From the NCBI GenBank assembly GCA_037176885.1, contig JAWWNJ010000039.1:496001-560000 (forward strand): a stretch of DNA of 64,000 nt. Reading direction: 5' to 3'. Position 1 is the first letter of the stretch; every line of letters begins with the position of its first letter. The position numbers were made by a program, and so were the translations under genes. Positions 24,327-38,000 of the stretch are shown in pieces. Under the pieces are notes generated by a model. The model searched no databases, was not told the origin of the DNA, and worked only from the letters and a program-made list of their open reading frames with translations. Origin of the DNA: Favolaschia claudopus. Its lineage: Eukaryota; Basidiomycota; Agaricomycetes; Agaricales; Mycenaceae.

Positions 24327-25019
24327 AGCGGTGAGGGGCAGGAAGAAGAAGACGAGTGTTCAGGCATTTATGTCGGTGGTCGACCAATGGCATGACTGGT
24401 TCTGCTCAGTGACGTGCGTGGTAGGTTTTTCTCGCAAAGTGGAAAAAGAAAGCCATGTCGTGGTGCTGTCCTTTACCTAAGGGAAACAGCTGGGGTGCAC
24501 GGCCGACGTCCTTGAGCCTGATCTGATTCTCAGGTTGTGTTGGAGATTCTGGCTGGTAAGATTGAGAGCCGTTCCTCTGGAGCCCGTATATTTGAGCTGC
24601 ATGAACAAGCTTGGGACCATTGAATCGAGGTGCATTGAAACTCGCCAGGACGGAAGGCAGGCGGCCGTTCATACGGGAGAGCCCATTCGTCGATGGAGCG
24701 AGACGCAACGGCCAACGTGCACCAGTGGCAGTCTTAACAGTGGCGTTTTTTTGGAAGTAAGAATACCACTGTCAATGCCTGATTTTCAGGCGAAGCGGCA
24801 GTCACGATGAGGGTGTAAGAGGATCCGCGTTGCTCAAAGTAGTGGTTTTGCGAGAAGCGTGAAAACCTGGTGACGCCTGAAGTCCAAGTTCAAAGAAAGA
24901 AAGAAATGCATTTGCGTGAATCAGCGTGATTGGCAAGAAAGATGGGTCATGGAGGAAGAGGACAAGAATTGATTGTCACGCACTCAACGTTCAACCCCCA
25001 TTTGGACTTTACATCCACC
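24327..25019. other. Divergent intergenic region (P450 / ALG6)
   Basis: About 690 bp holding the upstream regions of two divergent genes. Small overlapping open frames at 24406-24810 lack family features and look like chance. No clear TATA box or repeat. Confidence 0.45.
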
Positions 25020-27424
25020 ATGGAGTTGTCTGCGCTGCCACCTGAGGGACGACGGAGGTCTCCTCATCGCATACGCACCATCTCCGTCAATTCAATGCGC
25101 TCTTTACCCCCAAATTCCTTGCATATTCAACGCTCTCAGTGGGTTCAGCAACAGCTACAACTCAAAATTCTCATACGTCTCTAGTTTCGAATCTGAACGG
25201 CCCCAAATCTTAGCGCCAACACCAAGGCAGGCTCGTGTTGGAAGCCATCTTCTCGAAAATAGTTCGAGCGACCAGTGGTTGCACGCAAATTCCCCCCAAT
25301 CTTCGCGTCAGGTCTCTCCGACGCTTTCCCCCAAACGCCGGTTTCCCTCGTTGCCCCATTCACCCACTACTTCTGTCAAATTCCCCTCTAGTCTCAGCTC
25401 TCTGCACGAAGCGGATGACGATCATGAGCGGCCGCCTCAAGAAAAGGAGACGACTGAACATGCAATGGCGCGACGTTGGATACGATGGATGCACAAACGC
25501 GGTGTAAAGGCTTGGGTAGTACCTAGTGCATTGCTGACCGCGACGTGTATCAAATTCAGCATTGGTTTAGGATCCTACTCCGGTTGGTGTCGCGCGCGTC
25601 ACTTTCGTGTTTCTCATTGAAATCTCCAGGAATGAATACGCCTCCAATGTTCGGTGACTACGAAGCTCAACGGCATTGGTTGGAATTGACGATTCATCTC
25701 CCTGTCCGACAATGGTATACCTACGACTTGCAGTACTGGGGGCTTGATTATCCACCATTAACGGCGTATGTCTCGTGGCTATGCGGTATCGTGTGAGTTG
25801 GATTTTGAATTTGTTTTCTATCGCTGAAGTCCCACCCCAGAGCCCACTGGCTGGATCCATCTTGGGTTGCATTGGACAGCTCTCGCGGGATAGAAACTGA
25901 AGGCAGCAAGGCTTTCATGCGTTCAACAGTTATTCTACTAGATGCTCTCATATATCTCCCTGTCCTTATCATGTTCACACGTGTATGGCAAAGCAATCGC
26001 TCGAAACGGACACAGAATCTAGCCTTGGTCACACTGCTATTCCAGCCAGCTTTGTTGCTAATTGATTCTGGCCATTTTCAATATAATTCTGTTATGTTGG
26101 GTTTGTACCATTTACTCGCCAACGTGATACATATGCTGAAGCTACTGACCAGGTTTCGCACTATTGGCTGTGAACTTCTTCGCCTTGGAGCAAGACCTGA
26201 TCGGTGCCATCTGTTTCGTGCTCAGTCTGGGGTTCAAGCAAATGGCGCTGTACTATGCTCCTGCCATTGGAGGGTACCTTTTGGCGAAGTGTTTGTATCT
26301 AGGACTCGCTGAGGGGTAAGCGCTTTCTATCTTTAATTTTTGAAATAAAACTCACCTCTGCTAGGAGCAAGCTCTTCCTGCGGCTCGCCTTGATAACCTC
26401 ACTTTCATTCATCGTACTGTTCCTCCCTTTCCTCCCACCGTTTGCTCCGTTCGCCGCCATCCTCGATCCTATTAGCCGGATCTTCCCTTTCGCGAGAGGA
26501 CTGTTTGAAGACAAGGTTTCCAATTTCTGGTGCGCATCCAATGTGGTGTTCAAGTGGAAAAATTGGGCCTCCACCGCCGTCTTGGTAAAACTTTCTGCCC
26601 TTGCAACTGCTGTAGGATTCATGCCTAATGTACTGGTCCTGCTGCGCATTGCCTGGCAAACGCAGCTCCCTCCTGGGTCAAAAGCCTCGGGTCAAACACC
26701 TATTCTTCCTCTACTCCCTTATGCGCTCCTTGCGTCCTCAATGTCATTCTTTCTCTTCTCTTTCCAAGTCCACGAGAAAACCATCTTGCTACCTCTGCTC
26801 CCTGTCACACTGCTACTTTCGGGCGCACCAATGGATTCCACAGTATTTGGATGGGGCGTTCTGGCTAACAATATCGCGGTGTTCAGGTGAGTGTTCCGAC
26901 TGCAACCCTTGCTGCCGAAGTCCTCATTTTCGATCAACAGCATGTGGCCACTTCTCAAGCGCGACGGACTCGGTGTTCAATACATTGCTCTGACCGTCCT
27001 TTGGAACCGCTTGCTTGGATACAACCCCATCAATCTTCCCTCGAAATCTTTCATCCAGCTTCTTTCACTCGCTGTTTACTCCGCTGCCATCTGCTGGCAT
27101 ATGCTGGAGCTCCTAGTCTCGCCACCTGCACGCTACCCCGACCTGTTCCCCGTGCTCAACGTCCTTATCAGCACGCCTATCTTTATGCTGGTGTGGTTAT
27201 GGAGCATAAAAAGCGGATTCGAGACAAGTTGGGCGCTAGGTGGTATGGAGAACGCCGTGCCGCGGCCCAATCGAGCCTCTATTGTGAGTGACGGTGAACG
27301 GCCCGTGTTGAAGTCGCGCCCCGTCAGCTCGATTGGCTCTGCTCAAGGGAGACGGAGAGCACCGTTTGTCGATTCAGAGACGGCTAATGCGGACTCGATA
27401 CCACAGAGCGATACTGTGCGATGA
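25020..27424 (+). CDS. ALG6: Dolichyl-P-Glc:Man9GlcNAc2-PP-dolichol alpha-1,3-glucosyltransferase
   Basis: Alg6 adds the first glucose to the lipid-linked N-glycan precursor in the ER lumen. The ATG at 25020 opens a long, basic, Ser/Pro-rich cytosolic N-terminus; a 46 bp intron within it joins HIQRS to HFESERP. The ALG6/ALG8 signature follows the first helix: [20 protein letters not shown], then [20 protein letters not shown]. Later blocks include [45 protein letters not shown] and [16 protein letters not shown]. About ten more membrane helices are seen. The C-terminal tail is hydrophilic and ends IPQSDTVR. Six or seven introns. Length of about 650 residues is longer than usual because of both tails. 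Confidence 0.93.
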
Positions 27425-27829
27425 TACGGCTGCGTTTGCATGTTTTTTTTTGTTTTGTTTCGCGGGCTGCTTTGCTTGCATACTGTATCTATTAGTTAAT
27501 ATATTGCGCCACGGGGGTCACCGGAGGATACATACATAAATGTCGACCTTTTTTGTCTATGTACCCTTTTCCGACCTTTTCCACTTCGCCGCGTCCGAAC
27601 AGAATTGGCCGCGGCAGCATCATATGATTTTTGGTGTCGCGCTTGGTCACGGTGTCACACACGCGTCCTCCTCTCCCTCCACCGGTTCATACGTTGGTGC
27701 AACCTCCTTCTATCATTCTCGGCCTACATGGTCTATTAGTTTGCTAAAGAGTCTGGGCACCGATTTTCCTGCCAAATTTCCCGAATTATCACCTCTCCAC
27801 CAGTATTAAACGCGTTCCTGCCACCCACG
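27425..27829. other. Intergenic region (ALG6 / DNA2)
   Basis: About 405 bp containing the ALG6 3' region (T-rich run at 27442-27461) and the DNA2 promoter. No gene or repeat seen. Confidence 0.5.
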
Positions 27830-30800
27830 ATGCCCACCGCCGCAGAAGAGGCCGATTTCATGAAGAATTTGTTGGCGGGATTAGACCAGGATGACTCTTT
27901 TTGGAACTCTGCTCCAACACCTGACACCTCCCCCGTGAAACCTCCGCCCGTCATTCAACGGTCGGGTCCGCCTGCGCCTCCCATTACACCAACCAAGCCC
28001 CAGAACACAAAAGCAATCCAGAAACCAATCAGTCCTGGCGATGTAGATATGGCCGCCCTCTTGGAGGGGGCAGAGGACTGGGACTGGTCAGATATGAACT
28101 CCGATATTATGTCTCCCACGAAAAAGAGTCCCATGAAATCAGTTACACAGGTAAGAGCTTCAACGGCCAATCAATGCAACTTTCTAGATGCTAAGCTATC
28201 CCAGTCCGGAGGACCTGTCTATGTATCACTTCCGTATACTAGGTGTCGTGTGGAATCTGTTTTGGAGAGCAGGACAAATGGAAAGTTGCAAAAGGTAGAA
28301 ATGTGCATTTGGATCTTCAGCACTGCTAACAAATTATCATGCCAGAATCTATCTGTGAATTTAAGTAATTTGGAGCGCCGTTCTGTCATTTTAGCGGATG
28401 AGTGGGCCAGAACGGATGTTCGCGTTGGTAGGTGCACAGTCGTTTCGCCAGGCTCATATCTCATCAATGACTCTAGGCGATACGATCAATGTTTTGGGAT
28501 CTTTTAGTACATCAGGGACATCTTCTTCACCCTCAATCTCCATCACCTCTAGCGATAACATCCTTATTCTTCATCCCGACCTTCTTTTGACACCATCTGC
28601 CCTTTCGAGTTCCCTTGAATGCCGCCGAAAACCTTTGCTCTCCGGTCTTGTACGATCGTCGTCGGATACCTCGCCTGCTTTGGTGTGGGGTAACATTCTG
28701 CACGAAGTTATGCAAGCATGCCTCAGTTCTGGTCGCTGGGAGGACGCTTGGGTCGAAGAAAAAGTAGAGCAAGTCATTCGAGATAAAATATCCGACATTG
28801 CGAAAATCAGTCTGAGTGTCGAGGATGCAAGACGTGAAATCAAACTCAGGGCCAAAGGTCTCAAGGCGTTCTCAGAAAAGTATATAGCGGATTCTCCGAA
28901 GGTACGCGTCTGTTTAGCAAGGTCGACTGTACATTGCTTGACACAACTCTAGGCGCAGGCGGTGTTGACAAACACTCGTAGTGGACCGAACGAGACCTCT
29001 CTGCTGGCCGTCTCCCAGATCCTTGACATTGAAGAAGACATCTGGTCCCCCATATGGGGACTGAAAGGCAAAATCGACGCAACTGTCCTCGCGGTCATTG
29101 CTGACTCCAATTCACGTTTGAAAGAAGAAAACATCTCGACGGGACCGAAACCATTCGAAATTAAGACGGGTCGTCCTGTTGCCGGTCTTGAACATCGCGC
29201 ACAAACCATGCTTTACACTTTGCTGACCGAGGAGCGGTATGGAGCGCAAGTGTCGTCTGGGCTGCTTTACTATACTCAAAGCGAAGAGGTGGTCAGAGTT
29301 CCTACGACAAGGAATGACCTCAAGGGACTTTTGGGAGCGAGGAATGAGCTGGCCGCTTATATGTCAAGGCGTACTCCAAGGGAGACGAACGTCAAAGAAA
29401 CAAGCGGGATGGACATAGAATCCGAGCCTTTCCTTCCGCCGACAATTGACGATGAGAGAGTCTGCAAGCGGTGTTATGCGCTCGATACCTGCATGCTTTA
29501 TCGAAAGGTAGGTCAAGTATGTATGCTTTCCTTGCAGATACTGATCTCATTGTTCAGACTGTTGAGAACGTGGTCGACACCGAATCTCCTATTGCCGATA
29601 TATACGACTTGAAAACAGGTCATATTAGCGCGGCTCATGGTGCTTTTTTCAAGCAGTGGGAGAGACTGTTATCGTTGGAGGAACAAGATACCGTACGCTT
29701 CAAGAAGGAGCTTTGGACGATGGGTGCCGCAGAGAGGGAAGCCAAGGGCCGATGCTTCAGCGACATGCGATTAGACCCCTCCTATACCCCAGAATCGACA
29801 TTGAAAACCGGTAAAATTCACCGATTCACATATCGGCTGACTCGTGCCTCTCAATCGCCTTCGTTACTCAATGGACACATCAGCGTCGGGGACCCTATCA
29901 CCGTTTCTGTCGAGCCCAATCTCCTAGCGCTCGCTCGAGGCTTCGTTGTAGACCTGACCGAGTTCACCGTGGATGTGGGTGTCGACCACGAACTGTCTCT
30001 TGCAACGATCGCCACTCGAACATCTCGATTCCGACCCGCAGGAGCTGGTTCTACGTCGTCCCCCATTTTCCGCGTCGACAAGGACGAATTATTTGGCGGA
30101 ATGGCTCGGATGCGAGATAATCTTGCGCACCTTTTCTATGCCAACGGAGATGCCAGACGTCTAGAGCTTGTCGTCGACCTCAAGCCGCCTGTTTTCATGA
30201 AGAGCACACCTTTGCCTCCTCATTTGACCCGGCATCTCGAGAATCTCAATCTAAATCAACAAGATGCCATGACGAAAGTACTAGACGCGGAGGATTATGC
30301 GATGATTTTGGGCATGCCTGGTACAGGCAAAACCACGGTCGTCGCCGCCATCATTCAGGTCCTTGTTGGAATGGGCAAGACAGTCCTTTTGACTTCATAT
30401 ACGCATTCTGCTGTCGACACCATCTTGATGAAGCTCAAGGGCAAGGTCGATTTCGGCATCCTCCGAATCGGCAATGTCGACAAGGTATTGTGGTTAAACA
30501 AAGAGCAAGTTCTCGACTAATGGTAGTAGGTTCATCCAGAGATACGGGAATTTACTTTAGCTGCTCGAAAAACGCCGACTACCGTTGAACAGCTTGAGCA
30601 CCAAATCATGTCTCCCCCTGTAGTCGCAACGACCTGTTTATCGGTCGACCAGTGAGCTTTCAATATATCCAAACAGCCACAAGCTGAAACAGCGACAGTG
30701 CCTTGTTTACGCGACGGACATTTGATTACTGCATTGTAGACGAGGCTTCGCAGATCACATTGCCCACTTGTCTGGGACCTCTCCGGTTTGCGAAAACGTT

Positions 30801-31938
30801 TGTTCTTGTAGGGGATCACTTCCAACTCCCTCCCCTGGTACGACGCTTGCATGCCCACGGACTTTTTCCTAACCTGCGCCATAGGTTCGAAACCGCGAAG
30901 CTCGCAAGGGCGGCTTGGATGTTTCTCTTTTCCGACGCATATCGGAGGCGCACCCGCAGGCCGTCGTGAATATGGCTCAACAGTATCGGATGAACAAGGA
31001 TATCATGACTCTGTCGAACAAACTTATTTATGGGGACCGACTCAGCTGTGGATCGGACGCCGTTGCTAACTCAAGTCTCGTATTACCGGATGTCCGGTTC
31101 TTGGATAACATGCACATTCGAACGTCTTGCCATCCGAATGGATGCTGGATTGATAGGTTGATGGGGCAGAGGTGAGCAGTTGTATGCTTACGTCGATCAG
31201 ATTGACTAATGCAGTCCATTCCAGTTGTAGAGCTGTTTTCGTTGACACAGACGCCGTCCCTGCCCAGGATTCTCGCGTTGGCGATCTCGTACAGAATGAG
31301 GTTGAAGCGACTCTCGTATATCAAGTCACCGAAACACTTCTCCGCAGTGGTGTGCCGCCTGAGCAGATTGGGATAATTTCTGTCTATCGACAACAGCTAA
31401 AACTTTTGGGTCATTTGTTCGCCGACCGTAAGGGAATCGAACTCCTTACTGCTGACCGCAGTCAAGGCAGAGACAAAGACTGTATCATCATTTCGATGGT
31501 GCGCTCGAACGACACGGGATATGTGAGTCTCTTTAACTTCTGCTGTGTCCTTTGTTTGAATCGTAATTGCAGGTAGGGGACTTGATCAAGGATTGGCGAA
31601 GGATGAACGTATCTTTCACGCGCGCACGATCTAAGCTCATCATCTTTGGCTCGCGGAAGACTCTTCAATCAGCTCCCCTTCTCCAGGAGTTTTTCGACCT
31701 TATGGAGAACAAAGAGTGGATACTTGAGCTGCCGCCCAAGGCAGATACTCTACATCCGGCCCTTACGCCGGGTGCATCGCTGAGTGCGTCGAAACGGGGG
31801 GCAGAGGACATGCTGCAAGGCAAGGAAAACGGGGTGGTGAATGCACGGCCACCAAAGAAGCCCAAACTCAAAGGAGCCGACGAGGGCATGCTTCGTGGTC
31901 GACCAATTCTGAGAGACTTGATGAATGAGACGCGTTGA
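27830..31938 (+). CDS. DNA2: DNA replication ATP-dependent helicase/nuclease Dna2
   Basis: Dna2 trims long Okazaki flaps and resects double-strand breaks. The ATG at 27830 begins a disordered N-terminus. The RecB-like nuclease with Fe-S cluster shows [31 protein letters not shown] (catalytic D/E-x-K) and AQTMLYTLL. Cluster cysteines are in LECRRKP and in [10 protein letters not shown] (CX2CX5C). The SF1 helicase follows: [23 protein letters not shown] (Walker A), [18 protein letters not shown] (Walker B), [32 protein letters not shown] and [16 protein letters not shown]. The tail is basic with PPKKPKLK. About ten introns. All catalytic motifs are intact, so it should be active. Confidence 0.95.
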
Positions 31939-32187
31939 GGATGATTGAATATATAACCACTGTATTATACGCAAGACTTTGTATCGAGTATCATCTATCA
32001 TAGTATCAATATTAGCGCATGGGCGTTGGCCGCACGTTTTCGCAACGAATGCATTCAGGTTTTGGAATGAGGGGCCAGTATACGTATTGTGTCGACTAGT
32101 AGAAGTGTACAGACAGTAAAATGCGATTAATGGATACAGTTGTTTTAATTCCCCTTCACATCTAATCCTCGAGTTGGCATCCAAGCA

Positions 32188-33568
32188 TTACTGTTGCGAC
32201 CCGCTACTTGATCCAGATCCCTTCCACCATTTACCGATTTTGGCAGCACTATACCGTACACTCTTGCCAGCACCAGCACTGATGATGCCTTTGAGAGACT
32301 GAACTGTTGCGGGATATCGCACAATTCCTCGTAATACTGTCGTTCGCACGTCAGCCTCAATAGCACAAAACCTCGCAATGAATGAACTCGCCTTGACCCA
32401 TTGTCACGGGTAGCTGATCATCGCCCGCTAACCGAATCCAGTACGCGCTCTCATCCGCTTCGTATGCTGGGGTGGAACTGGAGCGATCATAGCTATTTCT
32501 CACACCGCTCAACAAATTCGACGGAAGCTTCTTCAGATGCGCCGCGCGCGCATGCGGTGTCACGTCCTGCTGTATGGCCGACGAATATGGCGACCAATGC
32601 ACCCCGGGAAGGCCAACCACAAGCCGATGATACAGCTCCTTGAACTGTGGAGCCTGATGGCGGACAATGTTCAAAACTTTGTTACGGTTCTCGGCGGGGA
32701 GCATCATGCGTGGATCGCCTAGATAGCTGATCCCCGCTATCCGCTCGAATAACTGGGTTTCCGAAAAGTCGGCGGGGAGGGTGAGAAGCGCGGCTCGCAC
32801 GGCGGATGTGAGGTTGACCTGCTGTGTCAGGCGCACACGAGCATCGTCTTTGATGATTCGCAGAGGTTTATGCATGCGCCCGGCCAAATAGAGCGACCGC
32901 CAGTTGAGCAGGTCCGAGCAAAGATTATCCACCGTAGTCACACCATATTTGATCGTCTTCCAAAATAGTATGCAATTAGCTCAAGATCATATGGAAAGAA
33001 ACAAGGAACGTACAACACCGGCGATCGGAACATACGCGTTGAACCAAACACCAGGGCCAAAACCCTGCACCTTTGTCACGTAGTCCGACCCCAGCACACG
33101 AGCATGGAAGGTGTAGTGGCTCGGGTGCTGTTGCATGTTAATGGAGTGAAAGTGGGCGGCGTGGGTGACCGCGAACATGAAGTCGAGCATTGGGCCTTGT
33201 GTCGCCGATTCCTTCACCGGGTACCCGTCCTGCTCGAAGACCCCTGATCCGTACGCGAAAGCGTAACGTATTGGAGCATCGAATTGTTCTACGATAGATT
33301 CAAGCAAAGCTCGCGTAGAATTGGATACAGGAAGCAGCTGATTCCGGCCGAAACTTGGGGGGAGATTGGGCAACAGTTGGTGCTTGTGCGAAACGGCGGG
33401 ACGCGGTTGGGGATGTATACGACTCCGGTGTTTTGGCGGTGAGGGTCGTTGGGGCAGAGGTGGAGGGGGGATATCGGGGGTCGTGGGGAAAGTTTCGGTG
33501 GATAACGAGCGGACTAGAACGGCGGGAATAGAATAGGTGTGGGGGTTGCGCACAACGGTGGAAAGCAT
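32188..33568 (-). CDS. TAM41: Mitochondrial phosphatidate cytidylyltransferase
   Basis: Tam41 makes CDP-diacylglycerol on the matrix side of the inner mitochondrial membrane for cardiolipin synthesis. The ATG at 33568 opens a probable mitochondrial presequence (MLSTVVRNPHTYSIPAVLVR), followed by a proline-rich linker. The nucleotidyltransferase core has YAFAYGSGVFEQDGY and MLDFMFAVTHAAHFHSIN, then KVQGFGPGVWFNAY and KYGVTTVDNLCSDLLNW with LYLAGRMHKP. The C-terminal exon, read after an intron near 32380, gives TVQSLKGIISAGAGKSVRYS and ends in SGSSSGSQQ at the stop 32190-32188. Three introns. It shares a short intergenic space with the kinesin gene's 3' end. Confidence 0.92.
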
Positions 33569-33715
33569 GGTGGAGGTAACGGACAGAGATGGAATTTAGC
33601 CATTCGGCCGACGCGTGCCGTGGCCACTCGGCGCGCTCCAAAGCTTATATCCTTCATGTCAAACACGCGTAAATCGTCAATATTCGGGTTAATACAGAAA
33701 AGCAGCGCGTGAAGC

Positions 33716-36639
33716 TCATGATCGTACATGTACATTCTCCTTCACACTCGCACCGAATATCTCCCGCGGTGTAAACTTGCCGCTAGCGACACGCAACCCC
33801 TTCCCGACACGGCTGCTCCACTTGCTTTCTTGCCCACCTTCGGTCTCGAAGCTTACATCGCCTAGCTCCGTCCAGTCTTCCTCCGGCGTCTGTTCCAGCA
33901 GACTGGGGTGTGCCCCAAATTTGGAGCTCATCGACAAATCCAGCGACATGCGCATCGGAGAGTCAAACGACGTTTCCCCAGCCGACTGCTGTCGTGCCTC
34001 CCGTCTACCTGCAAACGTAGCAGACGCACCTCCGGGGCTAGGCATGACTTTGACCGGCGAGGACGCAGCAGAGAGCAGACCCAGTCCGAGAGAATCGAAT
34101 TTGCTCACGAACGCGGCCAACGCTTTGCGCTCCTCTTCGAGTTGTAGTCGCATCTATAAACCAGTCAGCTGCTATGCCCTGCAACCCACAACATGCAATT
34201 TACCTTCTTCTCTTTCTCGAGTTGACGCACCAGTTCTTTAGCCCATGCATCCTTCTCTGCCACCACTCTACGCTCTGCATCAAGTTTTGTCTGCCACTCC
34301 TTCTCCAACTCTTCCGGGACAAATTGAGGAGCTTCTCCAAGCTTGTCCTCGTACATCCGTGTCACCCCCTCAAGCTCCCGGATTCTCTGTGCCTGGTCTG
34401 CGATCATCTTATCTTTGTCTTCATCAATATCAGAGAGGGCGGGCTTCGCCGCGAGCGAAGCCTCCAGCGACAAAATCTGATTCGATTGCGACTCAATTTG
34501 CAACCGCGCCCCAAGCAATTCTTGTTGCAACTTTCATCCAAGTTCAGTTGTCAAAGTCTAGGAATGAATCAAAAATACACACCTGGTACGGCGACATGTC
34601 GAAGTCGATCTTCACCGGACTTCCAGGGCGTGATTCGTCACCACTGCCCACAGTCTGACTCGTAAGAATGAGTTTCGTTAATTGTTTAATTCTCGTGTTC
34701 AGGTCTGTCATTGCTTTCGATTCGTCAAGTTGCTAGACGACAGTGTTCAGCATTGAGTTGACAAATCGGAACACCAGACAGACCTCGCGGGCAGACAGAC
34801 GCCTCGTGCGCACGGATGGCGCATCGGCCTCCTTCTCGCGTTCCGCCAACCGTGTCTTGAGATCCTCAATCTCCTTCCTGTAGCGCTCGATCAGCGCGTC
34901 CGTGTCGACAATCTCCTTCTTCTGCGCATTCAGCTGTAAAAAACAAGGTGCATCAGCAAGGCAGGTTTCCGACCAGGGGAAAAACTTACGTGGACGCCCT
35001 TGATGCGACGGGCAAATTGAAGAGTGCTCATGCTTTCACCGACGGCGCTAGCATCTGGATTCAGGGTGCACACCACACTGATCCGTGCGTTTCCAGCCAA
35101 AGAGGGCTGCAGCATCCGCGTCAGTTTGGAGTTCCGATACGGAATGTGGTCGCTGTGAATGGTCGTTGGTAAGTTGCTCCATGAACATTCGAGTGTCTAC
35201 GAACCTTTTCCCTTTTGCAGCATTCTCTGCAAGTGTCGAGATAACCGTACCGAGGGTTAGAAGACTGTATCACGATATGAGCAGAGATGATGCGGAGAAG
35301 AAGGCAATAACCTGGTATTAATGTATCTGCCTTCTTTCGTTCTCTCCTTGTCCGACGTAGCCTTCTCAGAACCAGCCAGATCGATCAAGCTCTGCCCACA
35401 GTCGATCAGCCTCATGAGTATATGTATCACTTGACGCGTACCAGCACCGAACTCTGGACGCTGCTTCCCCGCAATCGTGGGCCCGGTGTCTGTCTTCCTC
35501 CGTATCCAGGGGTCTGCCGACCAGTAGAAGCGTCGTCGTCGCAGGAGCTCCGATCGCCGCGTTCCCGACTCTCGCAGACAACGCGGAACACCGAGTGACT
35601 GCGGCTACTACGTTCGTTCCAATCTGTGCTCGCCGTCCGGCGGTTTCCCTCTCCTCGTCGAAGTACTTCTCGCACGCTCGCGAGACTGGTGACTACCTCC
35701 TCCCGCAAGCCACTCATAACAACATCGCCACCCGCGCCGCCTTGAATCTCGATGGTTTTCGCCCCAGGCGCAAGCAGGTCGTGTATCGTTTCGTTATATA
35801 TTTCGAGGTAGCTGCAACGGAGTAGATACTCGCGTGAGGGCGTCGCTCGAATGAAGGCGAAAATTTCTCGAATGGCGCGGGGGATGATACCGGGCTCTTC
35901 GTCGCTTCCGGACAGGGTATAGGTCTTTCCAGAGGCAGTTTGCCCATATGCAAAGACTACAGCATTGTAGCCTGACATAAATGCATGTACATGAGGTCGT
36001 GCCGCGGTGGTATAAAGCTGGCCTGTGTATGAGGAAGTATGGATTGTGTCGAAAGTGAATTTGTTCGCTGGGGTGGGAGCAGCCGTTCCGGAGAGGTGGA
36101 TTGTGTTCTCGTTGGGTAGAATCGTCCATGCGGTAGGTACAGATCTAACCTGTGGACGTACTCTGTATAATCCGTTACAATTGCGGGTTTGGAAAGGAGA
36201 CTGAAGCAGCCCACCTGACAGAGACCATGACCTTCCCCACATCAACCTCTGGAATGGGAAAAGTGACATCGCCGCCGTGTTCGTCCCCAGTCAAATCCAC
36301 ACCGACACTCTGAAAGTCCACCACCGAGTCTTCGACGTCATGTTGAGGGAACATGGGGGTCAAAGCAGGGCTAGCGGTGCCCATTCTTGAACCTGCGCGG
36401 GAAGTCGGACGCGACTTGGACGGGCTGCCAGGCACGCTGGGGAGCGTCGGTGGCTTGCGTGTACGAGACTCCATAGACAATGGGGCCTTGTACTTCTTGG
36501 TAGATGATAGAATGCTCGACACCGGTGCTGGAGTACGCGCTAGCCTTGCGGACAAGTCGCGTTCGCTGGTGGTGGCGGTCGAGCGAGTGACGCGGGGAGT
36601 GAATGGTGTAGGACGCTTTCCTGCAGGTGTAGAAGCCAT
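33716..36639 (-). CDS. Kinesin motor protein (kinesin-7/Kip2-like)
   Basis: A microtubule motor with an N-terminal motor domain and a coiled-coil tail. The ATG at 36639 begins a basic Ser/Thr-Pro-rich leader of about 130 residues. The motor begins VMVSVRVRPQ and has the P-loop FAYGQTASGKTYTL, switch I NERSSRSHSVFR, switch II LIDLAGSEK and the late motif HIPYRNSKLTRMLQPSLAGN. TLQFARRIKGV leads to the neck. Coiled-coil segments follow (for example EKEWQTKLDAERRVVAEKD). A disordered Ser-rich tail with PREIFG ends at HVRS. The leader before the motor and the neck resemble Kip2/CENP-E kinesins; the exact subfamily needs a tree. An insertion rich in RQTPG lies in loop 10/11. Six introns. Confidence 0.88.
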
Positions 36640-38000
36640 ATTTACAGTTTGTTGACGAGGTGAGCTTGCTCAACAAGGTTGACTTTCAGTAACCGAATCC
36701 GAACCAAAATGTCGCGGTCACGTTACTTGCCGCGCCTATTTTGCGGCTTGTCCGGCACATCTCTACGGTTCTCTACTACGACATTTGTTTAAGTGAGCGC
36801 GGGCTACGTTGCTCGTTCCCCTTCTTCTTCTTCTACGTACACACTTCTTATAAATGCGGCCTTCATGCTTCCCCTTGCTTGGATTTTTTCCAAAGGGTTC
36901 TCTCATGAAGTTTTTAGGGCCACTGGTCTGACGGCCCCCTTCAAGCTACACTTCTCTTGACATTTTGAACATTTCCCGTCCGCTTGATGTCCATCCTATC
37001 TAGCAATAAATGCCGGAAGTCTATGAGGGCCGGGCTCTGCTTTCCTCCATGACCGACATAATAATAATGTGGATGATTGGACCAAGCTGTCGACTTCAAC
37101 GTGAAAATCATCGACATGAGTACGCTGCGAGATTTTTTGGGGAACGAGTAGCGATTCAGAGAACGCAGAAGAGTAAACAGTATGTAGACCGATTTGATCA
37201 GGAGATCCAGCCGTACGAGTAGCGACTGCAAATAGGTAGAGTGCGCATGAAAAACGAGCCAAACTGTGATGAGGTCCTCATGTCTATCGGCCAGCAGAAG
37301 ACGGTCATGTTTTTGTTGAAAATCGATGTACAGTCGATGGATTGAAATTTTGGGGACGAAGAAATACGAAATGAGCGGCCATCGTATAAGATAATCCAGA
37401 CAACAGAACGCAGCAGAACAGCTAGCAAATTTGAAGAAGAACGAAGTTGTAGGACAGTGAAGTAAAAATGAAGATGCAAGGCAGATCCCCAGTTTTTTTC
37501 TTGTACTGCGCAGTGCACTGAGTCCAAGCAACAACCCCGAGTAAGAATGATGCCTCCGGCAAACTCCTACAGCTGAGTTGGTCCTTCAATTTCAACTTCA
37601 AGGCCTCCATGCAGCGGTGGTCATGGTCAAAGCCTCCACGAGGCGGTGGTCATGGCAACATACAGTGATCTTGCTTGTTCGTTTTCGTCTACAAAAGTGG
37701 TGTCCTCTATGTCTTTGGAACCACTTTGGCTCTATAGAAATGCTATAGGGACACGGGGAGACACGAGAAGGACCCAGTTAGAGATTTACGAGGGAAAGAG
37801 GTGAAAGAGGAAAAGAAAGAGCCAAATGTGACCACGCTGTCACGCCTAAGTTAAGATCTGCCGTGATCAACCAAAGTCTTGTCTCTAACTTTTGTACTTA
37901 CACTGTCCTCAACGTCTTGTCTTGAACGTCCCCATCGTCGCTCTGCTTTCCTGGTTGTCCATAGGCGGTTCCCTTCTCTTGTTTTATTGTCTTTGCTATC
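36640..38000. other. Long intergenic region with 29-bp tandem pair
   Basis: About 1.36 kb between the divergent kinesin gene and the NDPK-like gene. The only long open frame (36941-37534, -) lacks any family sign. A 29 bp tandem pair lies at 37603-37660 (listed separately). From 37740 to 37850 the plus strand is purine-rich. Confidence 0.5.
37603..37660. repeat. Tandem duplication of a 29-bp unit
   Basis: Unit 1 (37603-37631) and unit 2 (37632-37660) share gcctcca, gcggtggtcatgg and caa at identical spacing, with five mismatches. It lies about 340 bp upstream of the NDPK-like gene. Confidence 0.75.

Noticed and set aside
36941..37534. 197-codon open frame on the minus strand
   Set aside because: No family resemblance, odd Phe/Leu/Ser-rich composition and no splice or promoter logic; probably a chance frame in AT-rich intergenic DNA.
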